Below, piece by piece: positions 1-8,376 of a stretch of 64,000 nucleotides of DNA (its first letter is position 1; the number at the start of each line of letters is the position of its first letter). The DNA is from Pseudomonas sp. UBA4194 (GTDB lineage: Bacteria; Pseudomonadota; Gammaproteobacteria; Pseudomonadales; Pseudomonadaceae): assembly GCF_002379585.1 (NCBI RefSeq), contig NZ_DFUE01000046.1:88256-152255 (forward strand), read 5' to 3'. The notes under the pieces were generated by a model that ran no database searches, was not told the DNA's origin, and was given only the letters and a program-made list of their open reading frames with translations. The position numbers and the translations under genes were made by a program.

Positions 1-1174
1 GCGTGCGGACCTGTTCCCGGCGGTAAACGTCGATGGCACGGGTACCCGCCAACGCTCGCCGGCGGACTTGTCCACCAGCGGGCAAGCAGGCATTGGCAGT
101 CAATACGCGGTGACCCTGGGCGTCAGCGCGTACGAGCTGGACCTGTGGGGCCGTATCCGCAGCCTCAACGAACAGGCCCTGCAGACCTACCTGTCCAGTG
201 AAGAAGCCCGTCGCTCGACCCAGATCAGCCTGGTGGCCAGTGTTGCCAATGCCTATCTGACCTGGCAGGCCGACCAGGAACTGCTCAAGCTGACCCAGGA
301 CACCCTGGTGGCGTTCGAACAGAGCCTGAAGCTGACCAGCCGCAGCGCCGAAGTCGGCGTGTCGTCGGCCCTGGACCTGAGCCAGGCGCGTACGTCGGTG
401 GAAACCGCCCGTGTCAGCCTGGCGCGCTATCAGCGCCAGGTGGCCCAGGACCGCAACAGCCTGACCCTGCTGCTGGGCACCAACATTCCGGTCGACCTGC
501 CGGCTGCACGAGGCCTGGATGCCGATCTGCTCAGCGAAATGCCCGCCGGCATGCCGTCCGAGCTGCTCACCCGTCGTCCGGACATTCTGTCGGCCGAGCA
601 TAATCTGCTGGCAGCCAATGCGAACATCGGTGCCGCACGCGCAGCGTTCTTCCCCAGCATCAGCCTGACCGCCAATGCCGGCACCTCGAGCAGCCAGTTG
701 TCGGGTCTGTTCGATGGCGGTTCGGGCAGCTGGCTGTTCTCGCCGAGCATCAGCCTGCCGATCTTCAACGCCGGTGCGCTGCGTGCCAGCCTGGACTACT
801 CCAAGATCCAGAAAGACATCAACGTGGCCAACTACGAGAAGGCCATTCAGACGGCTTTCCAGGAAGTGTCCGACGGCCTCACGGCGCGCAAGACCTACAA
901 CGATCAGTTGCAGGCCCAGCGTGATTCGGTGCAGGCCAACCAGGATTACTACCGCCTGGCCGAGCGTCGCTACCGCATCGGGGTGGACAGCAACCTGACC
1001 TTCCTCGATGCACAGCGCTCGCTGTTCAGTGCGCAGCAGTCGCTGATCACCGACCGTCTGTCGCAACTGACCAGCGAGGTCAATCTGTACAAGGCACTGG
1101 GCGGTGGCTGGTATGAACGTACCGGTCAGGCCCAGGCTGCACAGCCAGCGCCAGCCACGGCGCCGAAAAGCTGA
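1..1174 (+). CDS. ttgC: RND efflux outer-membrane channel, TtgC/OprM type (5' truncated)
   Basis: This is the C-terminal 390 residues of an outer-membrane factor of the OprM/TtgC (NodT) family, the trimeric channel through which RND pumps export solvents and antibiotics. The frame is open from base 2 to the window edge, so the start codon, signal peptide and lipid-attachment cysteine lie outside. About 90 residues are missing compared with the roughly 480 usual for the family. The visible part has the two tandem OEP repeats with long helices (for example YELDLWGRIRS early and the RRPDI motif in the middle) and ends in the Ala/Pro-rich tail seen in TtgC. A rho-independent terminator follows directly, so this is the last gene of its operon, by analogy ttgABC. 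It could equally be named oprM. The family is certain. Confidence 0.93.
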   Translation, partial: RADLFPAVNVDGTGTRQRSPADLSTSGQAGIGSQYAVTLGVSAYELDLWGRIRSLNEQALQTYLSSEEARRSTQISLVASVANAYLTWQADQELLKLTQDTLVAFEQSLKLTSRSAEVGVSSALDLSQARTSVETARVSLARYQRQVAQDRNSLTLLLGTNIPVDLPAARGLDADLLSEMPAGMPSELLTRRPDILSAEHNLLAANANIGAARAAFFPSISLTANAGTSSSQLSGLFDGGSGSWLFSPSISLPIFNAGALRASLDYSKIQKDINVANYEKAIQTAFQEVSDGLTARKTYNDQLQAQRDSVQANQDYYRLAERRYRIGVDSNLTFLDAQRSLFSAQQSLITDRLSQLTSEVNLYKALGGGWYERTGQAQAAQPAPATAPKS

Positions 1175-1194
1175 TTGCAGCAGCGCTTGAATGA

Positions 1195-1226
1195 AAAGAA
1201 CCCACCCTTTGCGGTGGGTTTTTTTA
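1195..1226 (+). terminator. Rho-independent terminator after the efflux channel gene
   Basis: The stem CCCACC/GGTGGG with a six-base loop is followed by seven T residues. It starts about 25 bases after the stop codon. Confidence 0.9.
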
Positions 1227-1245
1227 TGAGGTCAGGCAGGGCCGA

Positions 1246-1338
1246 CGCCATCGCGGGTAGAACCCGCTCCCACAGGGGATGGTTTTGGTGGTCGTGTAGA
1301 CCGTCTAGGGGCGGGCTCTGCCTGCGATGGCGCCGGAC
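1246..1338. repeat. REP element pair, family A
   Basis: One copy of the recurring palindromic unit (CATCGCGGGTAGAACCCGCT then CCCACAGG) is followed by a diverged inverted copy ending in CTGCCTGCGATGGC. The same unit recurs near 7.1, 11.7, 15.2, 24.5 and 38.7 kb. Confidence 0.85.
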
Positions 1339-1439
1339 CTGCAAAAGAAAATCTGCAACCCTATTGGCCTAAACCCCAATCATGGTCAATAGTGGTCAGG
1401 TGATCAGATAACTGATTTGTCATTAACCAGTTAGTTACT

Positions 1440-1454
1440 GTTCGTTTATCGCAC
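1440..1454. promoter_or_regulatory. PcaR-like operator in front of the OprD-type porin
   Basis: GTTCGTTTATCGCAC matches 13 of 15 positions of the PcaR box as I recall it (GTTCGATAATCGCAC). It lies 125 bases before the porin start. A short inverted GTGCGA follows at 1463-1468 and mirrors the 3' half. It resembles the boxes before pcaI and pcaR in this window. Binding is inferred. Confidence 0.6.
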
Positions 1455-1578
1455 GTTTTTAGGTGCGACCAATTGAACCACCCCAGCTGCGCAAGCACTA
1501 TCCGCGCAACACGTAACAAAATGTCTGGAGCTTCAGACATTCGTGCATCTAAAAAACCAATAACAACAGGGTTACCCC

Positions 1579-2844
1579 ATGCGCCAACACCCGCGTCGCC
1601 CCTCACGTCTGTTGCCCAACCTGATCGCCATGACCGTTGCCACCGCCGCCCTGCCCGCCATGGCCGCGGAATCCGGCTTTCTGGAAGATGCCAAGGTAGG
1701 TCTCAATCTGCGTAACTTCTACTTCAACCGCAACCACACCAACCCGGCGTTTCCACAGAGCAAGTCGGAAGAATGGACCCAGAGCTTCATCCTCGACGCA
1801 AAATCCGGCTACACCCAAGGCATGGTCGGCTTTGGCGTCGACGTGCTGGGCATGTATTCGGTGAAGCTCGACGGTGGCCGCGGGACCTACGGCACCCAAT
1901 TGCTGCCGACCCACGATGGCAACAAACCAGCCGATGACTTCGGCCGGCTGGGCGTCGCACTGAAAGCCAAGGTGTCCAAGACCGTGGTAAAAGTCGGTGA
2001 ATGGATGCCGGTACTGCCCATCCTGCGCTCTGACGACGGTCGCTCGCTGCCGCAGACCTTCCGCGGTGGTCAGGTGACCTCCCAGGAAATCGACGGCCTG
2101 ACGTTGTACGGCGGTCAGTTCCGCCAGAACAGCCCGCGCAACGACGCCAGCATGGAAGACATGTTCATGCAGGGCCGCGCCACGGCAACGTCCGACCGTT
2201 TCAACTTCGTGGGTGGCGAATACACCTTCAACGAAAAGAACACCTTGATCGGCTTGTGGAACGCCGAGCTCAAAGACATCTACCAGCAGCAGTACCTGCA
2301 GATTCTGCACAGCCAGCCGCTGGGCGACTGGACCCTGGGCGCCAACCTGGGCTTCTTCCACGGCAAGGAAGACGGCAGCGCACTGGCCGGCGACCTGGAC
2401 AACAAGACCTGGTCGGCGCTGCTGTCGGCCAAGTACGGCAGCAACACCTTCTATGTCGGCTTGCAGAAAGTCACCGGCGACAATGCCTGGATGCGCGTCA
2501 ACGGCACCAGCGGCGGCACTCTGGCCAACGATAGCTACAACTCCAGCTATGACAACGCCAAGGAGAAGTCCTGGCAGTTGCGTCACGACTTCAACTTCGC
2601 CGGGGTGGGCGTGCCCGGGCTGACGTTGATGAACCGTTATATCAGCGGTGATAACGTGCACACCGGGACCATCACCGATGGCAAGGAGTGGGGTCGGGAA
2701 ACCGAACTGGCCTATACCATTCAGTCGGGGACGTTCAAGAGCTTGAACATGCGCTGGAGGAACTCGACCATGCGCCGGGACTACAGCACCAGCGAGTTCG
2801 ATGAGAACCGGGTGATTGTGAGTTATCCGTTGAGTATCTTGTAA
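1579..2844 (+). CDS. OprD-family outer-membrane porin
   Basis: This 421-residue protein has a cleavable signal peptide ending in PAMAAES and the conserved OprD-family opening with a loop of the form NLRNFYFNRN. OprD-type porins are 16-18-stranded barrels that admit small carboxylates, basic amino acids or aromatic acids across the outer membrane. The family's RQNSPRN-like segment and a C-terminal strand ending in hydrophobic residues (SYPLSIL) are visible. It faces the pca cluster, converging with pcaC, and has a PcaR-like operator upstream. Its likely substrate is therefore protocatechuate, 4-hydroxybenzoate or beta-ketoadipate. The family is secure. The substrate is inferred from context only, and it may be called BenF-like in related genomes. 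Confidence 0.88.
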   Translation: MRQHPRRPSRLLPNLIAMTVATAALPAMAAESGFLEDAKVGLNLRNFYFNRNHTNPAFPQSKSEEWTQSFILDAKSGYTQGMVGFGVDVLGMYSVKLDGGRGTYGTQLLPTHDGNKPADDFGRLGVALKAKVSKTVVKVGEWMPVLPILRSDDGRSLPQTFRGGQVTSQEIDGLTLYGGQFRQNSPRNDASMEDMFMQGRATATSDRFNFVGGEYTFNEKNTLIGLWNAELKDIYQQQYLQILHSQPLGDWTLGANLGFFHGKEDGSALAGDLDNKTWSALLSAKYGSNTFYVGLQKVTGDNAWMRVNGTSGGTLANDSYNSSYDNAKEKSWQLRHDFNFAGVGVPGLTLMNRYISGDNVHTGTITDGKEWGRETELAYTIQSGTFKSLNMRWRNSTMRRDYSTSEFDENRVIVSYPLSIL

Positions 2845-2877
2845 GCGAGGATAGGGTTGGGGATTGGCGGCGTCTGG

Positions 2878-2914
2878 TCCCCTCACCCCAGCCCTCTCCC
2901 TGAGGGAGAGGGAG
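2878..2914. repeat. Palindromic repeat, family C
   Basis: The unit CCCCTCACCCCAGCCCTCTC is followed by an inverted CTGAGGGAGAGGG arm. Related copies lie at 37037-37073, 57509-57545 and 63916-63952, all in intergenic DNA. Confidence 0.75.
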
Positions 2915-2959
2915 CTAAAAAGCATACCGCGTGGGGCTCCCCCTCCCCCAATCAATCCC

Positions 2960-3352
2960 TCACTCCTGCGACTCGACCCCCAACTCATCCCACACCGACT
3001 CCGCCAGGTGAAACGTCGCATTGGCCGCCGGAATGCCGCAATAGATGGCGCTCTGCATCACCACTTCCTTGATCTGCTCACGGGTCACACCGTTGTTGGC
3101 CGCGGCGCGCAGGTGCAGTTTCAATTCCTCGTTGCGGTTCATGCCGATCAGCATGGCGATGGTGATCAGGCTGCGGGTATGCCGTGGCAGCCCTGGGCGC
3201 GTCCAGATATCACCCCAGGCGTGACGGGTGATCATCTCCTGGAATTCGCCGTTGAACTCGGTGATGTTGCTCAGGCTGCGATCCACGTGGGCATCGCCCA
3301 GCACTGCGCGGCGTACCTTCATGCCTTCGTTGTAGCGTTCTTTCTCGTCCAC
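2960..3352 (-). CDS. pcaC: 4-carboxymuconolactone decarboxylase
   Basis: PcaC converts gamma-carboxymuconolactone to beta-ketoadipate enol-lactone in the protocatechuate branch of the beta-ketoadipate pathway. The protein has 130 residues, as usual for the family, with the conserved ITRHAWGDIWTRPGL segment and the AhpD/CMD-like core ending in a helix containing YCGIPAA. The start is GTG, supported by AAGGAG eight bases upstream. It follows pcaD with a 14-base gap and is the last gene of the pcaTBDC block. A type-C repeat and the convergent porin gene follow. Confidence 0.95.
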   Translation of the reverse strand: MDEKERYNEGMKVRRAVLGDAHVDRSLSNITEFNGEFQEMITRHAWGDIWTRPGLPRHTRSLITIAMLIGMNRNEELKLHLRAAANNGVTREQIKEVVMQSAIYCGIPAANATFHLAESVWDELGVESQE

Positions 3353-3366
3353 GAACGGGCTCCTTG

Positions 3367-4155
3367 TCAGCTCAGCAGGAAATCGACGACGCGGCGGCTG
3401 AACGGCTCGCCCACTTCGACGTTGGATAAATGGGCGGCGTGGAACTCGGCGTACTGTGCGCCCACCACCCGCTCTTCGATGAAGTGACCGTCAGCCGGCG
3501 TGGTCACCGCATCCTCGGTGCCCACCACGACCAGCAGCGGCACCTGGATCGATACCAGCTGTTCACGGAAATCGGCATCGCGTACCGCCGCGCAGTTGGC
3601 CGCATATCCCTGGGGCGAGGTCGCCGCGAGCATGTCGGTGATGCGCTTGGCCTCACCGGGGTGCGCCTCGGCGAAGGCCGGGGTGAACCAGCGGGCGATG
3701 GACGCGTCACGCAGCGATACCATCGCCTGCTCGCCTTGGCTGAGCACCATCTCGATGCGCGGGTTCCACACATCCTGGCTGCCGATCTTCGCGGCCGTAT
3801 TGCAGATCACCAGCTTGTGCAACCGGTGACCGGCGTTGATGCCCAGCCACTGACCGATCAAGCCCCCCATGGACAGCCCGCAGAAGTGCACTTTGTCCAG
3901 CTTCAGGGCATCGAGCAGGGCCAGCACGTCCATCCCCAGTTGCTCGATGGTATAGCTGCCCGGGGTGACCAGGGAGGCGCCATGGCCGCGGGTGTCGTAA
4001 CGCAGCACCTGAAAGTGCTCGGTGAACGCGGCGATCTGGGTGTCCCACATGCCCAGGTCGGTCCCCAGGGAGTTGGACAGCACCAGCACCGGTTTGCCCT
4101 CGGCGCCATCGAGTGTGTAGTTCAGTTCGCCCTCGGCGAGTTGTACGCGTGGCAC
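3367..4155 (-). CDS. pcaD: 3-oxoadipate enol-lactonase
   Basis: This alpha/beta hydrolase of 262 residues hydrolyses beta-ketoadipate enol-lactone to beta-ketoadipate. The nucleophile elbow is GLSMGG, and a C-terminal AHLSNVE carries the catalytic histidine. The segments VLSNSLGTDLGMWD and RYDTRGHG near the N-terminus are typical of PcaD. I chose the GTG at 4155 because GGAG precedes it at the right distance and it begins just after the pcaB stop (11 bases). Longer readings run into pcaB. It sits between pcaB and pcaC in one operon. Confidence 0.95.
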   Translation of the reverse strand: MPRVQLAEGELNYTLDGAEGKPVLVLSNSLGTDLGMWDTQIAAFTEHFQVLRYDTRGHGASLVTPGSYTIEQLGMDVLALLDALKLDKVHFCGLSMGGLIGQWLGINAGHRLHKLVICNTAAKIGSQDVWNPRIEMVLSQGEQAMVSLRDASIARWFTPAFAEAHPGEAKRITDMLAATSPQGYAANCAAVRDADFREQLVSIQVPLLVVVGTEDAVTTPADGHFIEERVVGAQYAEFHAAHLSNVEVGEPFSRRVVDFLLS

Positions 4156-4166
4156 GGCAGTCTCCT

Positions 4167-5531
4167 TCAAGCGTTGAATTGATGGTGTTCGGCAACGGCG
4201 CGCTGTACCCAGGTCTGCGCCTGGCCCAGGTAGTGGGCCGGGTCCAGCAGGCGGTCCAGTTCGTCGCCACTGAGTTCGGCAGTGACGTTGGGCTCCTCGC
4301 CCAGCACCGCGCGCAGGTGGCGCTGCTGCGCCACGGCCCGTTTGCAGCACTGCTCCAGCAGATGATGGGCGGCATCGCGACCCAAGCGCTGGGCGAGCAC
4401 GATGCTGACCGCTTCGGCCAGGACCAGGCCTTGGGTCAGGTCCAGGTTCTTGAGCATGCGCTGGCTGTCGACCTCCATGCCGTTGGCGATCAGCAAGGCC
4501 TGCTGCAGGGCGCCGGACACCAGGCAGCAGATCTCCGGCAAGGTCTCCCATTCGGCGTGCCACAAGCCCAGGCTACGCTCGTGCTCCTGCGGCATGGCGC
4601 TGAACAGTGTGGCCACCAGACCCGGCACGCGCGTCGCAGCGCTGATCAGCACGGCAGCGCCGACCGGATTGCGCTTGTGCGGCATGGTTGAAGAGCCGCC
4701 TTTGCCAGGCGCGGACGGCTCGAACACTTCCGCAGCCTCGGTCTGCATCAGCAGGCTGATGTCACGGCCCACCTTACCCAGGCTGCCGGCCACCAGACCG
4801 AGCACCGAGGCCAGCTCCACCAGACGGTCGCGCTGGGTGTGCCAGGGCTGTTCAGGCAGATTCAGGCGCAGCTCTTCGGCCAGCGCCTGGGCAATGGGCA
4901 ACGCCTTGTCACCCAACGCGGCAAGGCTGCCCGAGGCCCCGCCGAACTGCAGGCTGGCCAGGCGCGGCTTGAGTTCGGCCAGACGCTGCCGGCTGCGGGT
5001 GACCGCGCCGAGCCAGCCGGCGATTTTCATGCCCAGCGTTACCGGCGTGGCGTGCTGCAGCCAGGTCCGCCCGGCCAGTGGCGTGGCGGCGTGGCGTTGC
5101 GCTTGCTGGGCCAGGGCGTCGCCCAGGCGGCTCAGGTCGGCTTCGATCAAGCTCAGCGCCGCCAGCAGTTGCAGCACCAGCCCGGTGTCCATCACGTCCT
5201 GGCTGGTGGCGCCCAGATGGACATAGCGCTCGGCACCAGCGTCGCTGGCGGCGATCTGCTTGCCCAGCATCTTGACCAGGGGAATGGCCGAGTTGCCCGC
5301 CGTGGCGATGGCCTCCCCCAAGGCTTGAAAGTCGTAAAGCTCGGCCTTGCACGCAGCCTCGATTGGCGCCACGGCCTCGCCGGGTATCATCCCCACACGG
5401 GCTTCGGCACGGGCCAGCCCGGCCTCGAAGTCGAGCATGCCCTGGACGCGGCCACGGTCGGAAAAGATTTCACGCATGTCGCGCGTGGTGAAGTAGGCAT
5501 CGAACAATTGATTGTTCGGTCGTTGGCTCAT
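4167..5531 (-). CDS. pcaB: 3-carboxy-cis,cis-muconate cycloisomerase
   Basis: PcaB cyclises beta-carboxy-cis,cis-muconate to gamma-carboxymuconolactone. It belongs to the fumarase/aspartase superfamily and shows the signature GSSTMPHKRNP and the HLGATSQDVMDTG motif of the cycloisomerase branch. The 454 residues match the usual length. The start at MSQRPNNQ was preferred to an upstream ATG seven codons earlier because it matches the family N-terminus. It is transcribed after pcaT and before pcaD. Confidence 0.94.
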   Translation of the reverse strand: MSQRPNNQLFDAYFTTRDMREIFSDRGRVQGMLDFEAGLARAEARVGMIPGEAVAPIEAACKAELYDFQALGEAIATAGNSAIPLVKMLGKQIAASDAGAERYVHLGATSQDVMDTGLVLQLLAALSLIEADLSRLGDALAQQAQRHAATPLAGRTWLQHATPVTLGMKIAGWLGAVTRSRQRLAELKPRLASLQFGGASGSLAALGDKALPIAQALAEELRLNLPEQPWHTQRDRLVELASVLGLVAGSLGKVGRDISLLMQTEAAEVFEPSAPGKGGSSTMPHKRNPVGAAVLISAATRVPGLVATLFSAMPQEHERSLGLWHAEWETLPEICCLVSGALQQALLIANGMEVDSQRMLKNLDLTQGLVLAEAVSIVLAQRLGRDAAHHLLEQCCKRAVAQQRHLRAVLGEEPNVTAELSGDELDRLLDPAHYLGQAQTWVQRAVAEHHQFNA

Positions 5532-5579
5532 GACACGCTCTCGTAGCAGCACGCCGGCAGCACCGGCGCGCCCGCAAGG

Positions 5580-6869
5580 TTAGTGATCGGAATGCAGATA
5601 CGCCGGCTGCTTGGGTAAGCGCAGACTGAACAGGAAGGCAATCGCCATCATCACCGTGACATACCAGTAGAAGGCATTTTCATTGCCCATGTTCTTCAGG
5701 TTCAAGGCCACGAACTCCGCCGAGCCGCCGAACACGGCGTTGGCCACAGCGTAGGCCAACCCGACGCCCAGCGCGCGCACCTGGGGCGGGAACATCTCGG
5801 CCTTCACCAGGCCGCTGATGGAGGTGTAGAAACTGACGATGGCCAGGGCCAAGGTGATCAACACGAACGCCAGGAACGGGCTGGTGACGGTTTTCAACAC
5901 CATCAGGATCGGCAAGGTGCACAAGGTGCCCAGGCCGGCGAACCAGAGCATGGACGTCCGTCGGCCTATCCTGTCCGCCAGCATGCCGAACAACGGTTGC
6001 ATGCACATGTACAGGAACAGCGCGCCGGTCATGATCAGGCTGGCGGTCTTGGCGTGCATGCCGGCGGTGTTCACCAGGTACTTCTGCATGTAGGTGGTGA
6101 AGGTATAGAAAATCAACGAGCCACCGGCGGTATAGCCCAGCACGGTGATGAAGGCGGCGCTGTGGTTCTTGAACAATCCGGCGATGCTGCCGGCGTCCTT
6201 GTCGTTGCGGGTTTCGGCGGTGCTGGTTTCTTCCAGGGTACGCCGCAGCAACAACGAGATCACCGCCGCCACGGCGCCGACCACGAACGGAATCCGCCAG
6301 CCCCAGGCACGCAGTTCCTGCTCATCGAGAAATTGCTGGAGGATCACTACGGTGAGCACCGCCAGCAACTGGCCGCCGATCAGGGTGACGTACTGGAACG
6401 AGGCGAAGAAGCCACGCTGGCCGCGCAGGGCGACTTCGGACATGTAGGTGGCCGTGGTGCCGTACTCCCCGCCTACCGAGAGGCCCTGGAACAGGCGCGC
6501 CAGCAGCAGGATGATCGGCGCCCACACCCCGATGGTGGCGTAGGTGGGCAGGCAGGCGATGACCAGCGAACCGGCGCACATCATCAGCACCGAGATCATC
6601 ATGGAATTCTTGCGACCGTGTTTATCGGCCACACGGCCAAACAGCCAGCCGCCAATGGGACGCATCAGAAAGCCGGCGGCGAACACCCCGGCGGTGTTCA
6701 CCAACTGTACGGTAGGGTCATCCGAAGGAAAGAAGGCAGGGGCAAAGTAGATGGCGCAGAAGGCGTAGACGTAGAAGTCGAACCACTCGACCAGGTTCCC
6801 CGATGAAGCACCCACAATGGCGAATATGCGCTTCTTGCGCTCTTCACCGGTGTAATGAACTGTTGTCAT
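5580..6869 (-). CDS. pcaT: MFS dicarboxylate transporter PcaT
   Basis: This 429-residue transporter belongs to the metabolite:H+ symporter family of the MFS. Twelve hydrophobic segments are visible, with the loop motif GRVADKHGRK after helix 2 and RIGRR in the second half. The N-terminal GNLVEWFDFYVYAF is the hallmark of this family (compare ProP, KgtP and ShiA). PcaT of P. putida takes up beta-ketoadipate, and its place directly before pcaBDC supports the same role here. The 304-base gap to pcaF suggests that it begins a separate transcript. Confidence 0.9.
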   Translation of the reverse strand: MTTVHYTGEERKKRIFAIVGASSGNLVEWFDFYVYAFCAIYFAPAFFPSDDPTVQLVNTAGVFAAGFLMRPIGGWLFGRVADKHGRKNSMMISVLMMCAGSLVIACLPTYATIGVWAPIILLLARLFQGLSVGGEYGTTATYMSEVALRGQRGFFASFQYVTLIGGQLLAVLTVVILQQFLDEQELRAWGWRIPFVVGAVAAVISLLLRRTLEETSTAETRNDKDAGSIAGLFKNHSAAFITVLGYTAGGSLIFYTFTTYMQKYLVNTAGMHAKTASLIMTGALFLYMCMQPLFGMLADRIGRRTSMLWFAGLGTLCTLPILMVLKTVTSPFLAFVLITLALAIVSFYTSISGLVKAEMFPPQVRALGVGLAYAVANAVFGGSAEFVALNLKNMGNENAFYWYVTVMMAIAFLFSLRLPKQPAYLHSDH

Positions 6870-7173
6870 GTTTTAGTTCTCAGTGAGGTCGGTAAGGCCT
6901 AGACATAACCTGTAACAACCTCATTCCACAAGTCGATTACCCTCCGCCACCCAACAATCAGCCGTTCACCTTGCGTGGAGGTGGTGGGTGATTGTTGAGT
7001 GGTAGTGGGTAAAAGGGCTGGTGGGGCGTGGATTTATGCGGTGGTAGTGGCGGCCTCATCGCGGGCAGAGCCCGCTCCCACAAGGATCCTTGCGACTACC
7101 GTTCCTTGTGGGAGCGGGCTCTGCCCGCGATGGGGCCGGCGCTACCTCCGCTAAACCCCAACCCCACCCACTA
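6870..7173. other. Intergenic region between pcaF and pcaT with a long hairpin
   Basis: Next to pcaT lies a sequence whose minus strand reads GGTAATCGAC, a weak PcaR-like core. Then follows an inverted repeat CAACAATCA (6952-6960) and TGATTGTTG (6989-6997) with no T-tract, and then a REP pair. No coding signal is evident here. The region probably holds the pcaT promoter. Confidence 0.5.
7051..7142. repeat. REP element inverted pair, family A
   Basis: Two near-perfect inverted copies (CATCGCGGGCAGAGCCCGCT and its reverse complement) are separated by about 20 bases. They form a large cruciform-capable unit just after pcaF. In this copy TAGAA is replaced by CAGAG. Confidence 0.88.
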
Positions 7174-8376
7174 TCAAACCCGTTCGATCGCCAACGCCAA
7201 TCCCTGCCCTACGCCCACACACATGGTCGCCAGGCCGCGTTTGCCGCCGCTTTTCTCCAATTGATGCAGCGCCGTCAGCACCAGCCGCGCACCGCTCATG
7301 CCCAGGGGGTGCCCCAGGGCAATGGCGCCACCATTGGGGTTGACCTGCGGCGCGTCGTCGGCCAGGCCGAGTTCGCGCAGCACCGCCAGGCCTTGGCTGG
7401 CAAAGGCTTCGTTGAGTTCGATGACATCGAAGTCGGTGACCGCCAGGCCCAGGCGCTCCACCAGCTTGCGCACCGCCGGTACCGGGCCGATGCCCATCAC
7501 CCGAGGTGCCACGCCGGCGCTGGCCATGCCCAATACCCGGCCACGTGGCGTCAGGCCGTGTTTCTTCACGGCATCGGCCGACGCCAGGATCATCGCCGCT
7601 GCGCCATCATTGACACCCGACGCGTTGCCGGCAGTGACGGTCTTGTCGGCGCCATTGACCGGCTTCAGCCGGGCCAGGGTTTCCAGGGTGGTATCTGCAC
7701 GGGGATGTTCGTCCTGCTCGACCACGGTTTCGCCCTTTTTGTGAGCGATGCGCACAGGCACGATCTCTTCGGCGAAAAAGCCTGCTGCCTGGGCGGCGGC
7801 GGTACGCTGCTGGCTGCGTACGGCAAAGGCGTCCTGATCTTCACGGGAAACCTTGTAGTCGTCGGCCACGTTGTCAGCGGTCTGAGGCATGGCATCCACG
7901 CCATACTGAGCCTTCATCAACGGGTTGATGAAACGCCAGCCGATGGTGGTGTCTTCCAGCTTCATGTTGCGCGAAAACGCTGCATCGGCCTTGCCCATCA
8001 CGAACGGCGCGCGGGACATCGACTCGACGCCGCCGGCGATGGCCAGCTCCATCTCACCGCTGGCGATAGCCCGGAAAGCCGTGCCCACGGCGTCCATACC
8101 CGATGCGCACAGACGATTCAGGGTGATGCCGGGAATGCTCTGCGGCAGCCCGGCCAACAGCAGCGCCATGCGCGCCACGTTGCGGTTGTCTTCACCGGCC
8201 TGGTTGGCGCAGCCGAGGAACACCTCGTCCACCTCATCCCACTTCACCGTCGGGTTGCGTTCGATCAAGGCCTTGATCGGGGCCGCAGCCAGATCATCGG
8301 CACGTACCGCAGCCAAGCCGCCGCCAAAGCGTCCGATAGGGGTACGGATCGCGTCACAGATAAATACGTCACGCAT
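7174..8376 (-). CDS. pcaF: 3-oxoadipyl-CoA thiolase
   Basis: PcaF cleaves beta-ketoadipyl-CoA with CoA into succinyl-CoA and acetyl-CoA, the last step of the pathway. The 400 residues match the known enzyme. The thiolase residues are visible: the nucleophile cysteine in NRLCASGMDA, GGAIALGHPLGMSGAR with the catalytic histidine, and TMCVGVGQG with the second cysteine. Of two consecutive ATG codons I chose the second (8376). It overlaps the pcaJ stop as TGATG, has GGGAG seven bases upstream, and gives the family length. Translational coupling to pcaJ is likely. Confidence 0.95.
   Translation of the reverse strand: MRDVFICDAIRTPIGRFGGGLAAVRADDLAAAPIKALIERNPTVKWDEVDEVFLGCANQAGEDNRNVARMALLLAGLPQSIPGITLNRLCASGMDAVGTAFRAIASGEMELAIAGGVESMSRAPFVMGKADAAFSRNMKLEDTTIGWRFINPLMKAQYGVDAMPQTADNVADDYKVSREDQDAFAVRSQQRTAAAQAAGFFAEEIVPVRIAHKKGETVVEQDEHPRADTTLETLARLKPVNGADKTVTAGNASGVNDGAAAMILASADAVKKHGLTPRGRVLGMASAGVAPRVMGIGPVPAVRKLVERLGLAVTDFDVIELNEAFASQGLAVLRELGLADDAPQVNPNGGAIALGHPLGMSGARLVLTALHQLEKSGGKRGLATMCVGVGQGLALAIERV

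Noticed and set aside
1603..3021. Long minus-strand open frame opposite the porin gene
   Set aside because: It mirrors the porin frame and results from GC-rich third positions; no recognisable motif, and the porin is a clear family member.
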